Notes under the pieces: generated by a model
Seen by the model: the letters and a program-made list of their open reading frames with translations, nothing else
What the model was told of the DNA's origin: nothing
The model's database searches: none
Part shown: positions 45,616-62,140 of the stretch, in pieces
Position numbering within the stretch: position 1 is the first letter of the stretch
How the letters are laid out: every line of letters starts with the position of its first letter
Translations under genes and position numbers: made by a program
NCBI RefSeq assembly: GCF_037392515.1
Contig: NC_090291.1
Coordinates: forward strand, 17,077,501-17,141,500
Source of the DNA: Haliotis asinina
Taxonomy: Eukaryota; Mollusca; Gastropoda; Lepetellida; Haliotidae
Direction: 5' to 3'
DNA: 64,000 nt

Positions 45616-47784
45616 ACTCGCACCAGCTTCAACCTGCACTATCCACGCTACAGTCCGTTTGATCCCATTTGAGACCCATGAATTGCTCACTAACACAAAC
45701 TCGAATAATTGCAACAAAACCAGATTTTGCACAGCCACATGAAATCGACAGACCAACTCTGATGATGTGTCTCATAATTTGGGACACCCGAATAAAAAGT
45801 TTTTTAACAAACGATCATCACTTTCTTGTCACCTTTCGCTATTTTGTACGGGGGTGGGGGTGGGGGTGGGCGGTCATCTCAAAAGCCGTTATCTGGTTAC
45901 CACTTGGGTTGCTCAATGGGAGTCAGTGTTGCCTATTCACAATCAGAGCTTCTCTTGGTATTTTGTGTTCAGGATGAGCTTCTGGCGGAGCTTGAGGAGA
46001 TGAGCCCTGATGATCTCATACATAAACTGACAGACATCCAATTGCCCTCTGATCCCACCGAGGAGCTCAAGGCAAAAGGTGAGATCTCCTTATACAGAGG
46101 CCTCGGGTCGGACTGACATTCTATTCAAAAGCGTCAAGGCCTTTACTCGGTAATTGAAAATTAATTGTTCTCTTTGCCTGGGACGCGGATTTAATTCCGG
46201 TTTGAACAGTAGTGTGTGCTTGATTTGGATGCAAAGCCAAAAGTGATGACCAGGAAAGTGGTTAACCCCATAAGCACGTGTCGCGCTGACAAACCAAGCC
46301 AGATTATCTGGAACCCGCGGAGCGTGAATGAATGAGTTGATATCTGACGTCACATAGGCAATGTTTCAGAGATATCGAGGCCAGAAAAAAATAACGTTAA
46401 GAAAGAAAATGAGATTATTTGAAACCTGTCGTCAAGGGGCATTTGACAATGTTAGGACAATATATAATATACTGAAAGTCATTAAAAAGCAATTTGACAT
46501 TCATACAACGACATCAAACAAAGGAGGGGTCACTTCAATATCGCAAGGCAGTCTCCGGAGGCACTCTAAGACACAGATTTCTCAGAAACAGCAGTGGGGT
46601 TGTCTGCCAGTGATGTTGAAGGGTCGGTGTCAATTCAGCACTTGTCCATGGTCATGTCGCCATCCCTTCCAAAACGACCGTGTTCAAAAACCCTTTTCCT
46701 CATCTCCGGTGCTGTCGAGCTGTCGTCAAACGTGGTGCGCCAGGTTGCAGACAAATGCATCACTTCCGGTGACCCGAAAACGTTGTCTGAGTTGACCAAC
46801 GGTGAATGGATGCACGTTAGAGTGCCTGACAAAGATCACATCTGAACTAACCATAGCGAGAACCGTTTTGTGTCAAGCGTGGCATTTTCTCAACGTGATT
46901 CAGTTTCACAATTCCTTGTGCGTGTATAGGGCCTGGGTGCAGGTAGTGCGTGTGCACAACGTTTTTCATGAATGTGATTGTGTTTACGAGAAATGTCAAA
47001 GGTTCAGTTTTAAGCATCGAAGTTCATAAAAGAGGAAGTCTCTGACACTCAATATCTTGAAATGGGTAAGAATATCAGCCTTTTATCCCTACATCCTCTG
47101 TAACTAAGGTAAAACATTCAATAGAAGTTTTGTAAGTTTCAGGACAACAAATAGCAATTGCGTTTTTAATGGCTCTGAGTATATAAAAACTCTATAGATC
47201 ACCAACAACTGAAGGTAGATCACCATACTAGGCCCATCGGGACGTACAGTACTTTATCTATCTGCATGGACCCCAGTTGAATTTACACCATCCCTTCAGG
47301 CATTGGCGATTGTGCTTAGATATAGGCACTAAAACTTTGGTAGATCAAAATTGTCTTCGAATGTTTTGGGACTTACGCAACATACGGGCGTGGGCTATGA
47401 ATGGCAGGTCAGGCTCGCTGACTTGCCTGACACATGTTCTCTGCTGTTTACCACAATCAAACAAGACATAATCCAATCGAATCAGGATTCGAACTCGTCA
47501 TGCCAGGTCTCTGGAGTCTCAAAGGGGAGCAATGCTGCACAACTTGCAGGGCCTGAGAAGACTGAACCTCTGTGAACGGAAAACGAGGTATCTACAGCTC
47601 ATAGCGACACACGCACCAGCACACACACACCAGTCAGTGGGGTAGCCTACTGTTTAAAACCCTCGCTGTTGACAGTGCCCTTGCATGTCCACCCTTATTT
47701 CCTCCAGGTGACAAGAAGTCCGCCACAGCGAAAGAAGAAGAGGAGGAAGGAAAAGAAATGAGGAAGCTGGCGGAATGGATGTGA
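43267..47784 (+). CDS. CHMP4: CHMP4/Snf7-like ESCRT-III subunit, copy B (5 coding exons)
   Basis: Second tandem copy. Coding exons 43267-43438, 44599-44776, 45247-45358, 45973-46078 and 47708-47784 give 214 residues with the same phases as A (1, 2, 0, 1). The leader exon begins at 43247 after CATGTTCAG. Helix 1 reads ALERLRNLQEFLAKK, the hairpin ALQAMRRLRRYEKQL, helix 5 DELLAELEEM and the tail MRKLAEWM. Compared with C, which matches the family best, the hairpin loses two conserved basic spacings (RRLRR rather than RRRKR). The codon spanning the second intron is ATA (Ile), whereas A, C and human CHMP4 have Met. The exon coding RDDAPDRMEDTEETGDNL is more diverged than in A or C. The frame is intact and splice sites are canonical. 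It may be a relaxed or specialised copy; RNA evidence would decide. Confidence 0.88.
43476..43546 (+). repeat. (GTA)n/(GCA)n microsatellite in intron 2 of gene B
   Basis: About 23 trinucleotide units, at the position where gene C has about 135 units. Gene A has none. Confidence 0.9.
43625..44590 (+). repeat. Intron-2 minisatellite of gene B, GTTACAG-based
   Basis: Clusters of GGTGTTACAGGTGTCACGTG and GTTACAGATCTAGTAAAGG. The last unit becomes the acceptor of exon 44599 (GTGTCGTTACAG). A 260-bp nonrepetitive patch at about 43900-44160 interrupts it. Confidence 0.88.
45148..45226 (+). repeat. S2-type SINE tail, shared scar (gene B)
   Basis: CCTATTTCTGGTATCCCACG, AACAGGCGTAATCCAAAC and TTACTCACTCATG, homologous in place to 34905 and 54476. 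Confidence 0.7.
45538..45612. repeat. (CA)n microsatellite in intron of gene B
   Basis: About 35 CA units with early CG interruptions. Gene C has a shorter CA/ACTC mixture at the same place (54755-54830); gene A has only CTGCTCACTC. Confidence 0.95.
45850..45870 (+). repeat. G-quadruplex motif near exon 5 of gene B
   Basis: Four G-runs separated by single T (GGGGG T GGGGG T GGGGG T GGG), the tightest loop class, about 100 bp before the acceptor of exon 45973 and on the transcribed sense strand. Confidence 0.9.
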
Positions 47785-48087
47785 CGTGGTAAAACAAGGA
47801 CTGACGTCACACCATCACAGTTACGGATAGTAACTGTTAAACGTTTTAGGTAAAGCGCTGCACTCTCGGATCACAACACATTTATTTAAAACAAAAACTT
47901 GCTTAAAAATGGAAAGGGGACGAGGGGTTACTGATTTTGTACATGACACGCCGGCTTGGGTTGGTGGGGGTATCACTTCCTTTGTACATAAACTTTATTG
48001 GGGGAGAGAGTTGTAATTCATATTGTACATGTATCTCCATAAAAATCACCACCACCATCACCCAAGAAAAATATCAAATGAAAGCAC

Positions 48088-48192
<105 letters not shown>

Positions 48193-48927
48193 TGTATTCT
48201 TTTCAACTCTAATCTATGAACTTGGTGTTGGTAAGTATTTAAAAATAGAGATGATATGGGAGCACGGCCTGCTGGTATTCTATGTTGGAGAAAGCAACAA
48301 TGGTATTGATTTGCTGGTATAGATTTCTCACGGCATAAACCTTATTATATGTAGCTGAATGATACCCGTGGTGATAATCTTCAAAAACAGTACATATTGG
48401 GGAAAATGTTCCCATATTCTATATATGTATGTATATTTGTGTGCTAATTAATCTTTTACTTAATTATATAATTATTACATATTGAGCATAATGTTTTGAG
48501 GATCTTCGGAACTATCTGGAGGAAATAAAGACATTCATCATCGTTATCAAGATGTTATTTTTCACCCGTTTTCACGGGAGTTTCAAAGGACATTTAATAA
48601 ACTTTCAGGACAAAAGGGGGAGATACGCCACTGTATTATGAACACTTGTGGTGTTCAGCGACTTCACATGAACTTGCTAAGCATTTGACCCCCAACCCTA
48701 TATTTATACCTCTACACAACTGCATGTATGTACGATTGTACGTGTGCGTGTGTTTGTGTGTGTGTGTGTATGTATGTATGCTATACAGGTATGGTATGTA
48801 ATGTATGCAATGTATGTGTGATCCAGTGTCTCATAGGCCAACTGGCCGGGTGCTGCTTTAAATAAATTATATATGAACGTGTGCGTGTGTTTGCGTGTGT
48901 GTGTATGTGTGTATGGTATACAGGTAT

Positions 48928-48929
<2 letters not shown>

Positions 48930-49009
<80 letters not shown>
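48930..49009. repeat. (GT)n microsatellite
   Basis: About 40 GT units, preceded by a 48735-48925 zone of mixed GTGTGT/GTATGTAT repeats. Confidence 0.97.
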
Positions 49010-49010
<1 letters not shown>

Positions 49011-49068
49011 TGTACCACAGCACGTGACACTTAAATAAAATAATTTTTTTCTTTTACTTCTTCCTATC

Positions 49069-49315
49069 AGACCCGTGAATTGGTCTTCAGTGGCCCATGC
49101 TTGTCGTAAGAGGCGACTAATGGGATCAGGTGTTCAGGCTCGCTGACTTGGTTATCACATTTTATCGTATCCAATATAGTAGATCGAGGCGTGAATTGTT
49201 GATCATTGGCTTGTCTGGTCAAGATTCGATCATTTACAAACTGTCGCCATTTACTGATATAGCCAGAATATTGCTGAGTGCGGCGTTCAAAAACTCAAAC
49301 ATCAAACCAAACTAA
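49069..49315 (+). repeat. SINE family S1 at the B/C unit junction
   Basis: GACCCGTGAATTGGTCTTCA head, CATGCTTGTCGTAAGAGGCG and AGGCTCGCTGACTTGG, then a diverged tail (GAATATTGCTGAGTGCGGCG). Followed by AACCGCTTCACTGAAC, as after the S1 copy at 40368. Confidence 0.85.
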
Positions 49316-50357
49316 CTCTTTGTACCGGTTAACCGCTTCACTGAACAAACAAACAGAGTGAATATGAAGCGTTTATGACTCAGAGATAATATTTAGACAA
49401 ATAAAATATGTTGCTATGCTTTAAAATGGCGAATAATTTAGTGTAAAGGCGTCCTTTCTTTGGATCACCTCCACAGGTATTGCGTTTGCAATGAAAATAC
49501 ATGTATAGTCTAGAATACAATAACGATCACCATTGGTGTCTCTGCAAATTGTTAATTTTGTTAAATCTGAAAAGTCAATGACTTTGTTGTCTAAAGTACT
49601 GTCGGGTTTTAGGCTGTTACTCACTAACCCTCAAATTTACGCAACTGTAAATGGGATATGTCAAAATATCTCACTTCGGCCTAACTGGACATTCAGTGGA
49701 ATGTGTAACAGGATCTACAGAAGAGCATGTTTATCTTAGCTGATATATCTGTCCCCCAGCTCCACCCTAATCATCGTCTCCTTCACCCGTTCTGGTTTTG
49801 CTTTTGAGACGACCCCTCCTACCTGTTTCTCCTTTTGGTAATAGTGATACCTCATGTTAGCTACATTCTCAATAGTGTCAGCATGAAAATTATTATTTTT
49901 CAGCCATTGTGTATAATGAAGCTAGGTCTAACTGCAAAATGGTCATTTAAAAAGTACCCATTGCAACACAATATCATCGCACACTAATTTGCATAAAGTC
50001 ATGGTCTGTTCCAAACAACTCGCTGTAGACCTACTTTGAAAAAAAATCCGAATTGCTTATTTCTGTCACTAATCTCTCCCCAGAGACAAACGTGAAAAAC
50101 AGTTTTTTTTACTATTTCCTGCAGTACTATAGTGTCTAGACTGATAATGACGCCAAAACATAAATTGCGAAGACTCTAAATAGACCATACAAAATGTGAA
50201 ACATACGACGCAAAATATAGCCATTTACAACTCATCTGTATCTACAAGTTTTTAAGTGATTAAACATTGAGCAGTCGTATCTTTTACTATCGACCTAATA
50301 GTTATCATTATCATTATATCATTGCTGACCGAGCAAGTCTCAAAAGCGCGTGACTTG

Positions 50358-50733
50358 TTACGTCACAGCCACAATTAATAGGCCTTGGTCCAGATTTTCG
50401 AAGCTCTCTTAGCACTGGGATAGTCATAAGTGCCATATGTTAACATTAACTTACGACTATCTTACCACTAAGAGAGCTTCGAAAATCTAGACCCTGCTCC
50501 CGATGCGTCACTGCGCTCGACGCAGTGAAAATGTAAACAAAATGGGGAATATCCCAGCTCTATAAATAGTAACGTCATTCACTACCGCGTGAGTCTGAAT
50601 CTTGGTGCTCATTCGCTATTGTCTATGGTGATGAACGAAGGTTTATAAATGTATTTTGACTCAGTGGATGTTTATATATAGTCGTCGGAGTGGAGGTGCT
50701 GGTCAGATTCAGTACAGGTTTCTCACAAGCAAG
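50358..50733 (+). promoter_or_regulatory. Promoter and noncoding exon 1 of CHMP4-like gene C
   Basis: TTACGTCA at 50358-50365 and TATAAATA at 50561-50568, followed by GTAACGTCATTC. Exon 1 should run from about 50592 to 50733, ending CTCACAAGCAAG before GTAAGG. A palindromic MITE (50387-50493) has widened the gap between CRE and TATA relative to gene B. Confidence 0.75.
50387..50493. mobile_element. Palindromic MITE in the gene C promoter
   Basis: GGTCCAGATTTTCGAAGCTC and its inverse form arms of about 45 bp around a TTAACATTAA centre. Gene B has the empty site (GGCCTGCTCCC, about 41109-41119), so the insertion happened after B and C separated. A second family member is at 56842. Confidence 0.9.
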
Positions 50734-50825
50734 GTAAGGTGAACTCATTATTTTAAACATGTAGTGAATCAAAGTATTTTGTCGACCTTATTCAAATGTC
50801 TATGAATAGAAGGGGAAGGCTTAGA

Positions 50826-51030
50826 GTGAGTGAGTGAGTGAGTGAGTGAGTGAGCGAGTGAGTTTGGTTTTACTCCACCTTTAGCAGTATTTCTGCAATT
50901 TAGCTGCGGAGGACGTCATACATGGGCTTCACGCATTGTCGCCATGTGCATGGGGAATCGAACCGGTGCTTCGGCGTGAAAAGTCAACGCTTTAACCACA
51001 AGGCCACGTGCACCCCACTACCCCCGGAAG
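50826..51030 (-). repeat. tRNA-derived SINE (S2) in intron 1 of gene C
   Basis: Starts with an expanded GAGTGAGTGAGT tail (50826-50862), then GTTTTACTCCACCTTTAGCA as in B, B-box region GAATCGAACCGG and head AACCACAAGGCCACGTGCAC. Confidence 0.85.
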
Positions 51031-51587
51031 GCTTATTAAACTGTGTGGTGGATATTCGGAAAATTAATGTAGAAATATAGATGCATACTCACTGAAAACT
51101 CATTCGTTCCCCCGATTTGGGAATGACCTGATCAGCGAATCAATGATTTGCTTTGTATATTTGCTGTTAGAAGTGCGCCGGATGACGAGGTTTAACTGTA
51201 ATATGATAGCGAATAATTATAGGATATTAAACGAGCTTCCCCTTTCATATCAAGTTTATGTCCCGAGTGAAAAAATTTTGGTTTGTCACGAGCTTTTGTC
51301 ACTTGATATGAATGGGGAACGAGTTTTGTATCCTATTTATTACCCACGTTCTAAAAAGTGAAAATATCGTTAAAACAAACGCGGATTAATACATCATATT
51401 GGTGATTGGAATGTCAACCGCTTCACTCCAGGAAAACGTACGCTGCGTACCAGGTGGGTAATGCTGATGTTTAACTTTCAGATGATCTTAAAACCATGTT
51501 TAACCTGTACGATCGTGGAAATTGAGGTTTTACTGCAGTTAAATCATGAAAAACCATGTTCAACTAGCTATGATTATAAATAATGGT

Positions 51588-51944
51588 GGATATCTTGGGC
51601 TGGGGCGAATTCAGATTTTCTTCACGGTTAGCCTATTACCCTACCCCACCCGGATACCCATTATGCTAATTCCTGACATCAAGTTTGCAAGAAATAGCAA
51701 TACATTCTTTAGCTCGGAGGCTAAAATGTTCATTTTCAACATCTAAAGTATGTGTTATATTCAAATGAAGTGACTGTAGATTGTCTACATCTTCAAAGAC
51801 AATTTTAATCATGGAAGAAAAACATATGCCATTGTTTAATCTATTTGTCAAATGATAATAACGGGTCCGGATACAGAGGCGGGTACCCGGGTCTAGCTCA
51901 TTCACTACCCACCCCTAGTTACCAATCCCAGCCCCAGGATATCC
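51588..51944. mobile_element. Candidate TIR element in intron 1 of gene C
   Basis: GGATATCTTGGGCTGGGG on the left and CCCAGCCCCAGGATATCC on the right are imperfect inverted ends. It splits the ATGTTCAACTAGCTATGAT motif array shared with gene B. No coding capacity. Confidence 0.5.
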
Positions 51945-52151
51945 ATGTTCAACCAGCCATGATCATGAAAAATGAATTTTAGCTGTGGTATGAGCTTGAG
52001 TCAGTATTGTTTTTTACGCAGGCGTTAACAATATTCCAAACGACAAATTAACATTTATTTCGAAAGATTTTCAGCCTGTTCAGTTCAACACCAATCAACA
52101 GGCGCCGAAAAATCACGTTAAACCTTCAGAAACGGACGTAAAAGGTCTGGT

Positions 52152-52376
52152 GCTGGTGGTTTGTCACCCTCAGCAATATTCCAACTATATGGCGGCGTTC
52201 TGTAAAGAACCGAGTCAGGACCAGATAATTCAGTGATCAACAGCATGAGCATCGATCTGCACAACTGTGATACGATGACATGTGTCATCCATGTCAGCGA
52301 ACCTGACCACCTGATCTCGTTAGTCGCCTCTAATGACATAGATTCCTGAGCCTAATTCTAACAAGGCTCTTCACAG
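52152..52376 (-). repeat. SINE family S1, upstream of the gene C coding exon
   Basis: Reverse copy: CAGCAATATTCCAACTATAT tail, GAGCATCGATCTGCACAACT core and a decayed head ending AGGCTCTTCACAGG. Confidence 0.8.
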
Positions 52377-52486
52377 GCCTCAGATGCAAAAAAGAAGCTT
52401 TAAATGATCATGTTATTGCTAACGCGCACGCAAGCAGTAATTTGTCTGTTCACATATACAGGCACACGGCAAGGCACTCGGGCAAG

Positions 52487-57323
<4,837 letters not shown>

Positions 57324-57680
57324 CGTGGCAAAACAAGGCGTGACGTCACACCACCCTCTACGATCCAGCGGATGTTATACCCTTGGTACTTAATGCTAAT
57401 ATTTCCCAGTGTAGACCCTGGTACAGTAGAGAGAGTAACAGTTACATACAGAAGTGTGTGGTGCATTGATATACATATTTTAGATTGCTTTGGTAATATC
57501 GCATGAATCACGATTTATTACTAAAGTTAGAGATGTAGTGTGTTCAAGTACCATTATGTGTATGTGGTAAGTTTCAACAGATGCTTTAAGTGTCAGTGTT
57601 GCCTAACTATGTGACATATGACAGATGATACCTGGGTATTCAACACATTGAGACATGATGCATAGAAACATTACACAGAC

Positions 57681-57808
57681 AGATATGTCTCTTTGCAGAA
57701 AAAAAGTATCTGGCCTAACATATTGATGACTTGTAAAGTGACCAATATTTTTCACAAACAAGTCAACAGTATACTAGACCAGATTTTTTTCTGCAAAGAG
57801 ACATACCT
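57681..57808. mobile_element. Foldback element, 128 bp
   Basis: Arms ATATGTCTCTTTGCAGAAAA ... TTGATGACTTGT pair with the inverse ACAAGTCAACAGTATACT ... TTTTCTGCAAAGAGACATAC around a 20-bp centre. Imperfect arms of about 50 bp. No target duplication identified. Confidence 0.75.
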
Positions 57809-59564
57809 GAATTCATCTATTTAATATTTAGCAAAGCCAATGGCACAAAGTACTACTCTGTGTTAGGCAAAAAATTAACATTGTATTGCTTTCTGGCGAA
57901 GTATGACTCAGATGAAAAGACAAGGTTCTGCATGAGCCAAAGGATAATCAAAGAGGGTAAACAATATGTTAATTTTTCCTAAAGGATTACTCAGGCATTA
58001 TGTTAATATACTGTTTGGATACCAATTTTGAGGTTAAACAATGTGACTTTTTGTCCAAGTCTGACTCAGAGATTTGGACAATTTAGGCCCAAATAAATTT
58101 CGGGGAGGCTAGATAATGTCTTACTTTTAGCATATGTACCACCAAATCCCTGTTTCAAAGATTAACCATAATCCTGGATACTGTCATGGATGGACTTCCA
58201 CAAAATTATTTGAGAAAAAGCGGAATTACTACATACAGATTCTCAAAATGTCAAAGACTTTGCTTATATTTTCACAATCTCACAAATGATGTTTCCTTCC
58301 ACAATACTTCATGACAAACTTAAGGATAAACTTCATCCCTTGATCCGTGTGTTGAACACAGATATACCTACATATACCAACACTGTTGTGATTAAGCTGA
58401 CTGGGTTAAAAGTGCAGGCACACTTTAGTTTTCTAGGGAAGGGTCGTTAATAAAGCGTGCTCGGGAGCCACCAAGGGAAGGGCCTCTCCGGGCATAAATG
58501 CAGAAATAATACAGCTAGTATGCATGCACCCTCGCTAAGTCAGACGTATATAGATGAAAGCTAGAGCATGTTAACTATATCCTGTCTGCATGAATTGTAC
58601 AACCGTTAAACCACTAGGTGCGCGCCCACATATAACACCCACTTATAAATAGTGGAGGCCTTTGGAGGTTATAAAAGTCTTCAGCTTTGCGGGTAACTGA
58701 ATATCCTCAAGGACATCGTTGTTCTGGATGCAACCATTCACTTCTCAAACACGAACATCCCAGGGGCAGAAATCAACACAACAAACACACGCACAATTAG
58801 CTAATCAGTGGTATACATGCGCCAAAGTATCATCAAAACAGGTAATCTATAGGCTGTGCGGATGAACTAAACCATACGACAACATGTCTTTACACGTGGA
58901 TGTCTTCGAGTTAAAATCTGTATGTATTTCCATCACTGAAGAGAGCTATAGGAAGAATGAATCTTTTCACATTGATCAGCAGGAACCGTACCAGCTGTAA
59001 GGTGGAAACGAAACCACTAAATGAGAATGTAATTTTTATTTTAATTTACCTTTAATTACATTTACAATATCTTACCTTCCTAACTTCCTATTACACTAAA
59101 CCTCTTTGAAACAATCTGACATCAAAGTGACACTATCACTAACTGACTATCACTCAAGACATACTGCCTAATCCCTATCGAAACGAACAAACTACAGTTC
59201 CACTTCGATCCCCTTGGTGAAAACGCATGTTTTTTCATGCTCGAGCGTTCCGCGAAGTAAGATTTTATCAGGTGAAACATGACAGCCCGTGTGGTTAAAC
59301 GTACAGTCAGTACAATGAATCCACAAAGATGAATACATGTGCGTGGAACAGAACAGAACAGAACAGACATTTTATTCTCAAAAATCACATATCGTGACAC
59401 AGAGAACACACGGTAATTTGATATATTAAAACATTGGGCAAAGTCCACACATTACTGAGAGCAGATTTTTTAATGCAAAGTTATGCTCCTTTGAAGTCTG
59501 AAAGCAGATTAATTTAACTGTAAAATGTCAAGTGTCCGCTTTAGAAAAACGAATAAGAAATTGC
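57809..59564. other. No gene recognised
   Basis: Noncoding sequence downstream of gene C. There is a TTATAAATAG string at 58644 and AATAAA at 58451. A (GAACA)n run lies at about 59346-59368. The - strand frame at 59122-59448 has no recognised domain. Confidence 0.4.
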
Positions 59565-60200
59565 TTGGATAGTAGTAATTTGATCTCGGGGTCTCGAGCA
59601 GGTATTCGCCCGGATTATTCATGGTAGAAAATATTGTTATCCTACAATCATTGTGTAGGGATAGATTTGAAGTGGTACTCATCGATTTTAGAAAACGCTT
59701 TGATTACATTAATAGTAAAATGCTATATCTGTTATAAATGTCGTTATGGCAAAATGTTTAACATATTGATGTATTCATCAGTTACGCTAGTATAAAATCT
59801 GAAGATGGCATCACACATCATCGTGTGGTGTTTCCCAAGGTTGTGTTTTACGCCCTGTGCTCTATTTATTTCTTTTTAATAAATGAACCTGTGACTGATG
59901 TGTATAATAAATATGATCGTGGAATATTTATAAGCCAAGCTGTTGAAGACAAAATAATGCTATTGTTCGCTCATGAGGGTTATTTATTTAGTAAGAATAG
60001 GTTTATCTCATTTACTACAGCCGGTGAAATATTTGATAAGAAAAATTGTTTCTGTTTTATTACAATTGAGCAAGTGCAAACTACATGTTTTAAACGATAT
60101 TGAAGGGTGGAAACGGTTGCATCCAACTCACCTTGGTGAGACTAATAGGTGTGATGTGTTTATATTAACTGTATACGATGCATAAAGTATTGGATTAAGT
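59565..60200 (+). mobile_element. LINE fragment, reverse-transcriptase region
   Basis: Frames give AGIRPDYSMVENIVILQSL, VVLIDFRKRFDYIN (RT block with the first catalytic Asp) and GVSQGCVLRPVLYLFLF (the SQG..L.P block) in order, but with frame changes and stops. Decayed and 5'- and 3'-incomplete. Probably the same non-LTR family as the three fragments that follow. Confidence 0.78.
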
Positions 60201-60574
60201 TGTTGCAAATGAATATAAACCGTTTTCCATATCTGTGTTATGTATACCTTAAAACTTTAGATGAAAATACAAAATGTAATTGGGTGTTCAAGCTCAAGTG
60301 AAAAGCCCTTTGCTGCATTCATAACACTTTAACAGTTAGTCCATAAACAGAACCGAGTAAAACAACAGCGAAAAATAAGTATGTGTATAATGCAGGCTGA
60401 CAGACAGACATACAGGCAGACAATTGTATTCATGTATTCAGTCCAAGGCTCGTATTACTTTATTGTGACAAATGTGTTTATGTTGGTGGTACATTGACTC
60501 TCGCTGATTTACAGTAGAGATTTTATTCATACAATATTTCAGCTCATATGCTGAAAACCTAGTCATTGACCCCT

Positions 60575-61640
60575 GTATGTCATATCTTCAGAATGCTGTA
60601 TAAGAATTTTGCTCAACATAACAATACAGTTTTGTTACTACTCAACATGATTCTAACAAAAATGCCCACAGAAGGGGTATTTCTTCAGCTAGGATGAAAA
60701 TATTCTATTCCCACAGCTTCATAGCGTTGACAAATCATTAAGACATGAAATTCATCTTCTACAAGGGACACAATTTTGCTCTGACAACAGGAACAAAACC
60801 CCTCACTAGCATAAACATTACAATAACTTCCTTTCGATTGCTAATCTGAAATTGCTGCACCTGAATTTACAAATAACCGTTCTTAGGTGTTCTGGAACGC
60901 CTACTGTATCATTGTTTTAAATTGACAGTACGTTTTCTGCTATGACGTAATACAATCCCATTCTTGTCTCAAGGAATCAAATAATCTTTGCAAGAGCAGT
61001 AAACATCGTAACATGGGTTATCCACAGTACTCCAAAGTCAAATTGAAGCAAACTATTTCTCAGATTAGAGGCACGGGTCTTTCTACGCACGTCATCTAGA
61101 TTCTTGAGCATTAAATAAGATTGATAAAGTAGTCTGTTGTAATCTATTTGGATTATTGTACACCAATACTTTACTCTACCACACTGCAAGTGCCATTACA
61201 TCGCATGTATTCTCATGTAGCTTTAATATTCTCTTACAAAAATATGTTGAGTACTCTTTTGAAGGTTTTGCAATAGTGTGTACTTCAAACATCAGCTCCA
61301 TAACAAACCATTGGGACAATCATTGTATCGCATATCTTGAAGGCACCAATACAAAAAACAAAAAAATATTTTCTTTGATATCTATATAAGGCCATCAGAG
61401 TCTTGTGTACGCATGGCTAAGTTGGTGTAAAAAGTACCCAAAGGTATCTATCATTGTTAACAGCATCAATGTTTTGGACTTTAAAGTACCAATTCTCATA
61501 ACTTCTCAAAGGGCCGCCTCAACGAAACACCATAATTTTCGTTGCGTGTACATATGCTCCTTTATCCTAGAGCATTGTACAAAGTTGATTATGAGAATGA
61601 AAAATATAAGAGGACTCATGATACATGACAGATGGGTTCC
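60575..61640 (-). mobile_element. LINE fragment, end of RT to C-terminus
   Basis: Reading the - strand from 61640: VHATKIMVFR then GGPLRSYENWYFK (thumb region), FDTMIVPMVCYGADV, YFCKRILKLHENTCDV, SYLMLKNLDDVRRKTRASNL, SEGFCSCCQSKIVSLVEDEF followed by HVLMICQRYEAVG, and GIFVRIMLSSNKTVLL. The order is that of a complete LINE 3' half, in several frames with stops. Lies tail to tail with the fragment at 59565. Confidence 0.82.
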
Positions 61641-61985
61641 AATAATACATTTAAAATAACCTTTCTGCTGTTCTTGTACACAAAATGATAATGATGAATA
61701 CATAGAGACAATGAAGTTAAGAAATATGTCACGCACACCTATACTGTATAAACTTTAAACAAAACTTGATGACAAACACAATATTGAAATCGGGGTGCAC
61801 GTGCATCATGCGTGCATTTAGGCATAAATTCCCGTCTTCAATAGCAATCGTTTACTTGTTTTCTGAGCACAGAAGCTGTGGCTGTGTTAACGAGAGATCA
61901 ACGACAACAAGTCAATGGACGTCTATACCCTTGTCAACGTGCTCGAGTCACTGCTAACGACTTCACGTGCGGCGTTTCCATGGAC

Positions 61986-62140
61986 ATCAACTCAATGGTT
62001 GTTGATTTCCAATGATATCAACTCAATGGTTGTTGATTTCCAATGATATCAACTCAATGGTTGTTGATTTCCAATGATATCAACTCAATGGTTGTTGATT
62101 TCCAATGATATCAACTCAATGGTTGTTGATTTCCAATGAG
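61986..62140 (+). repeat. Minisatellite, 31-bp unit x 5
   Basis: ATCAACTCAATGGTTGTTGA plus TTTCCAATGAT, nearly perfect. Each unit contains an ATCAAC/GTTGAT dyad. The last unit runs straight into the LINE at 62137. Confidence 0.95.
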
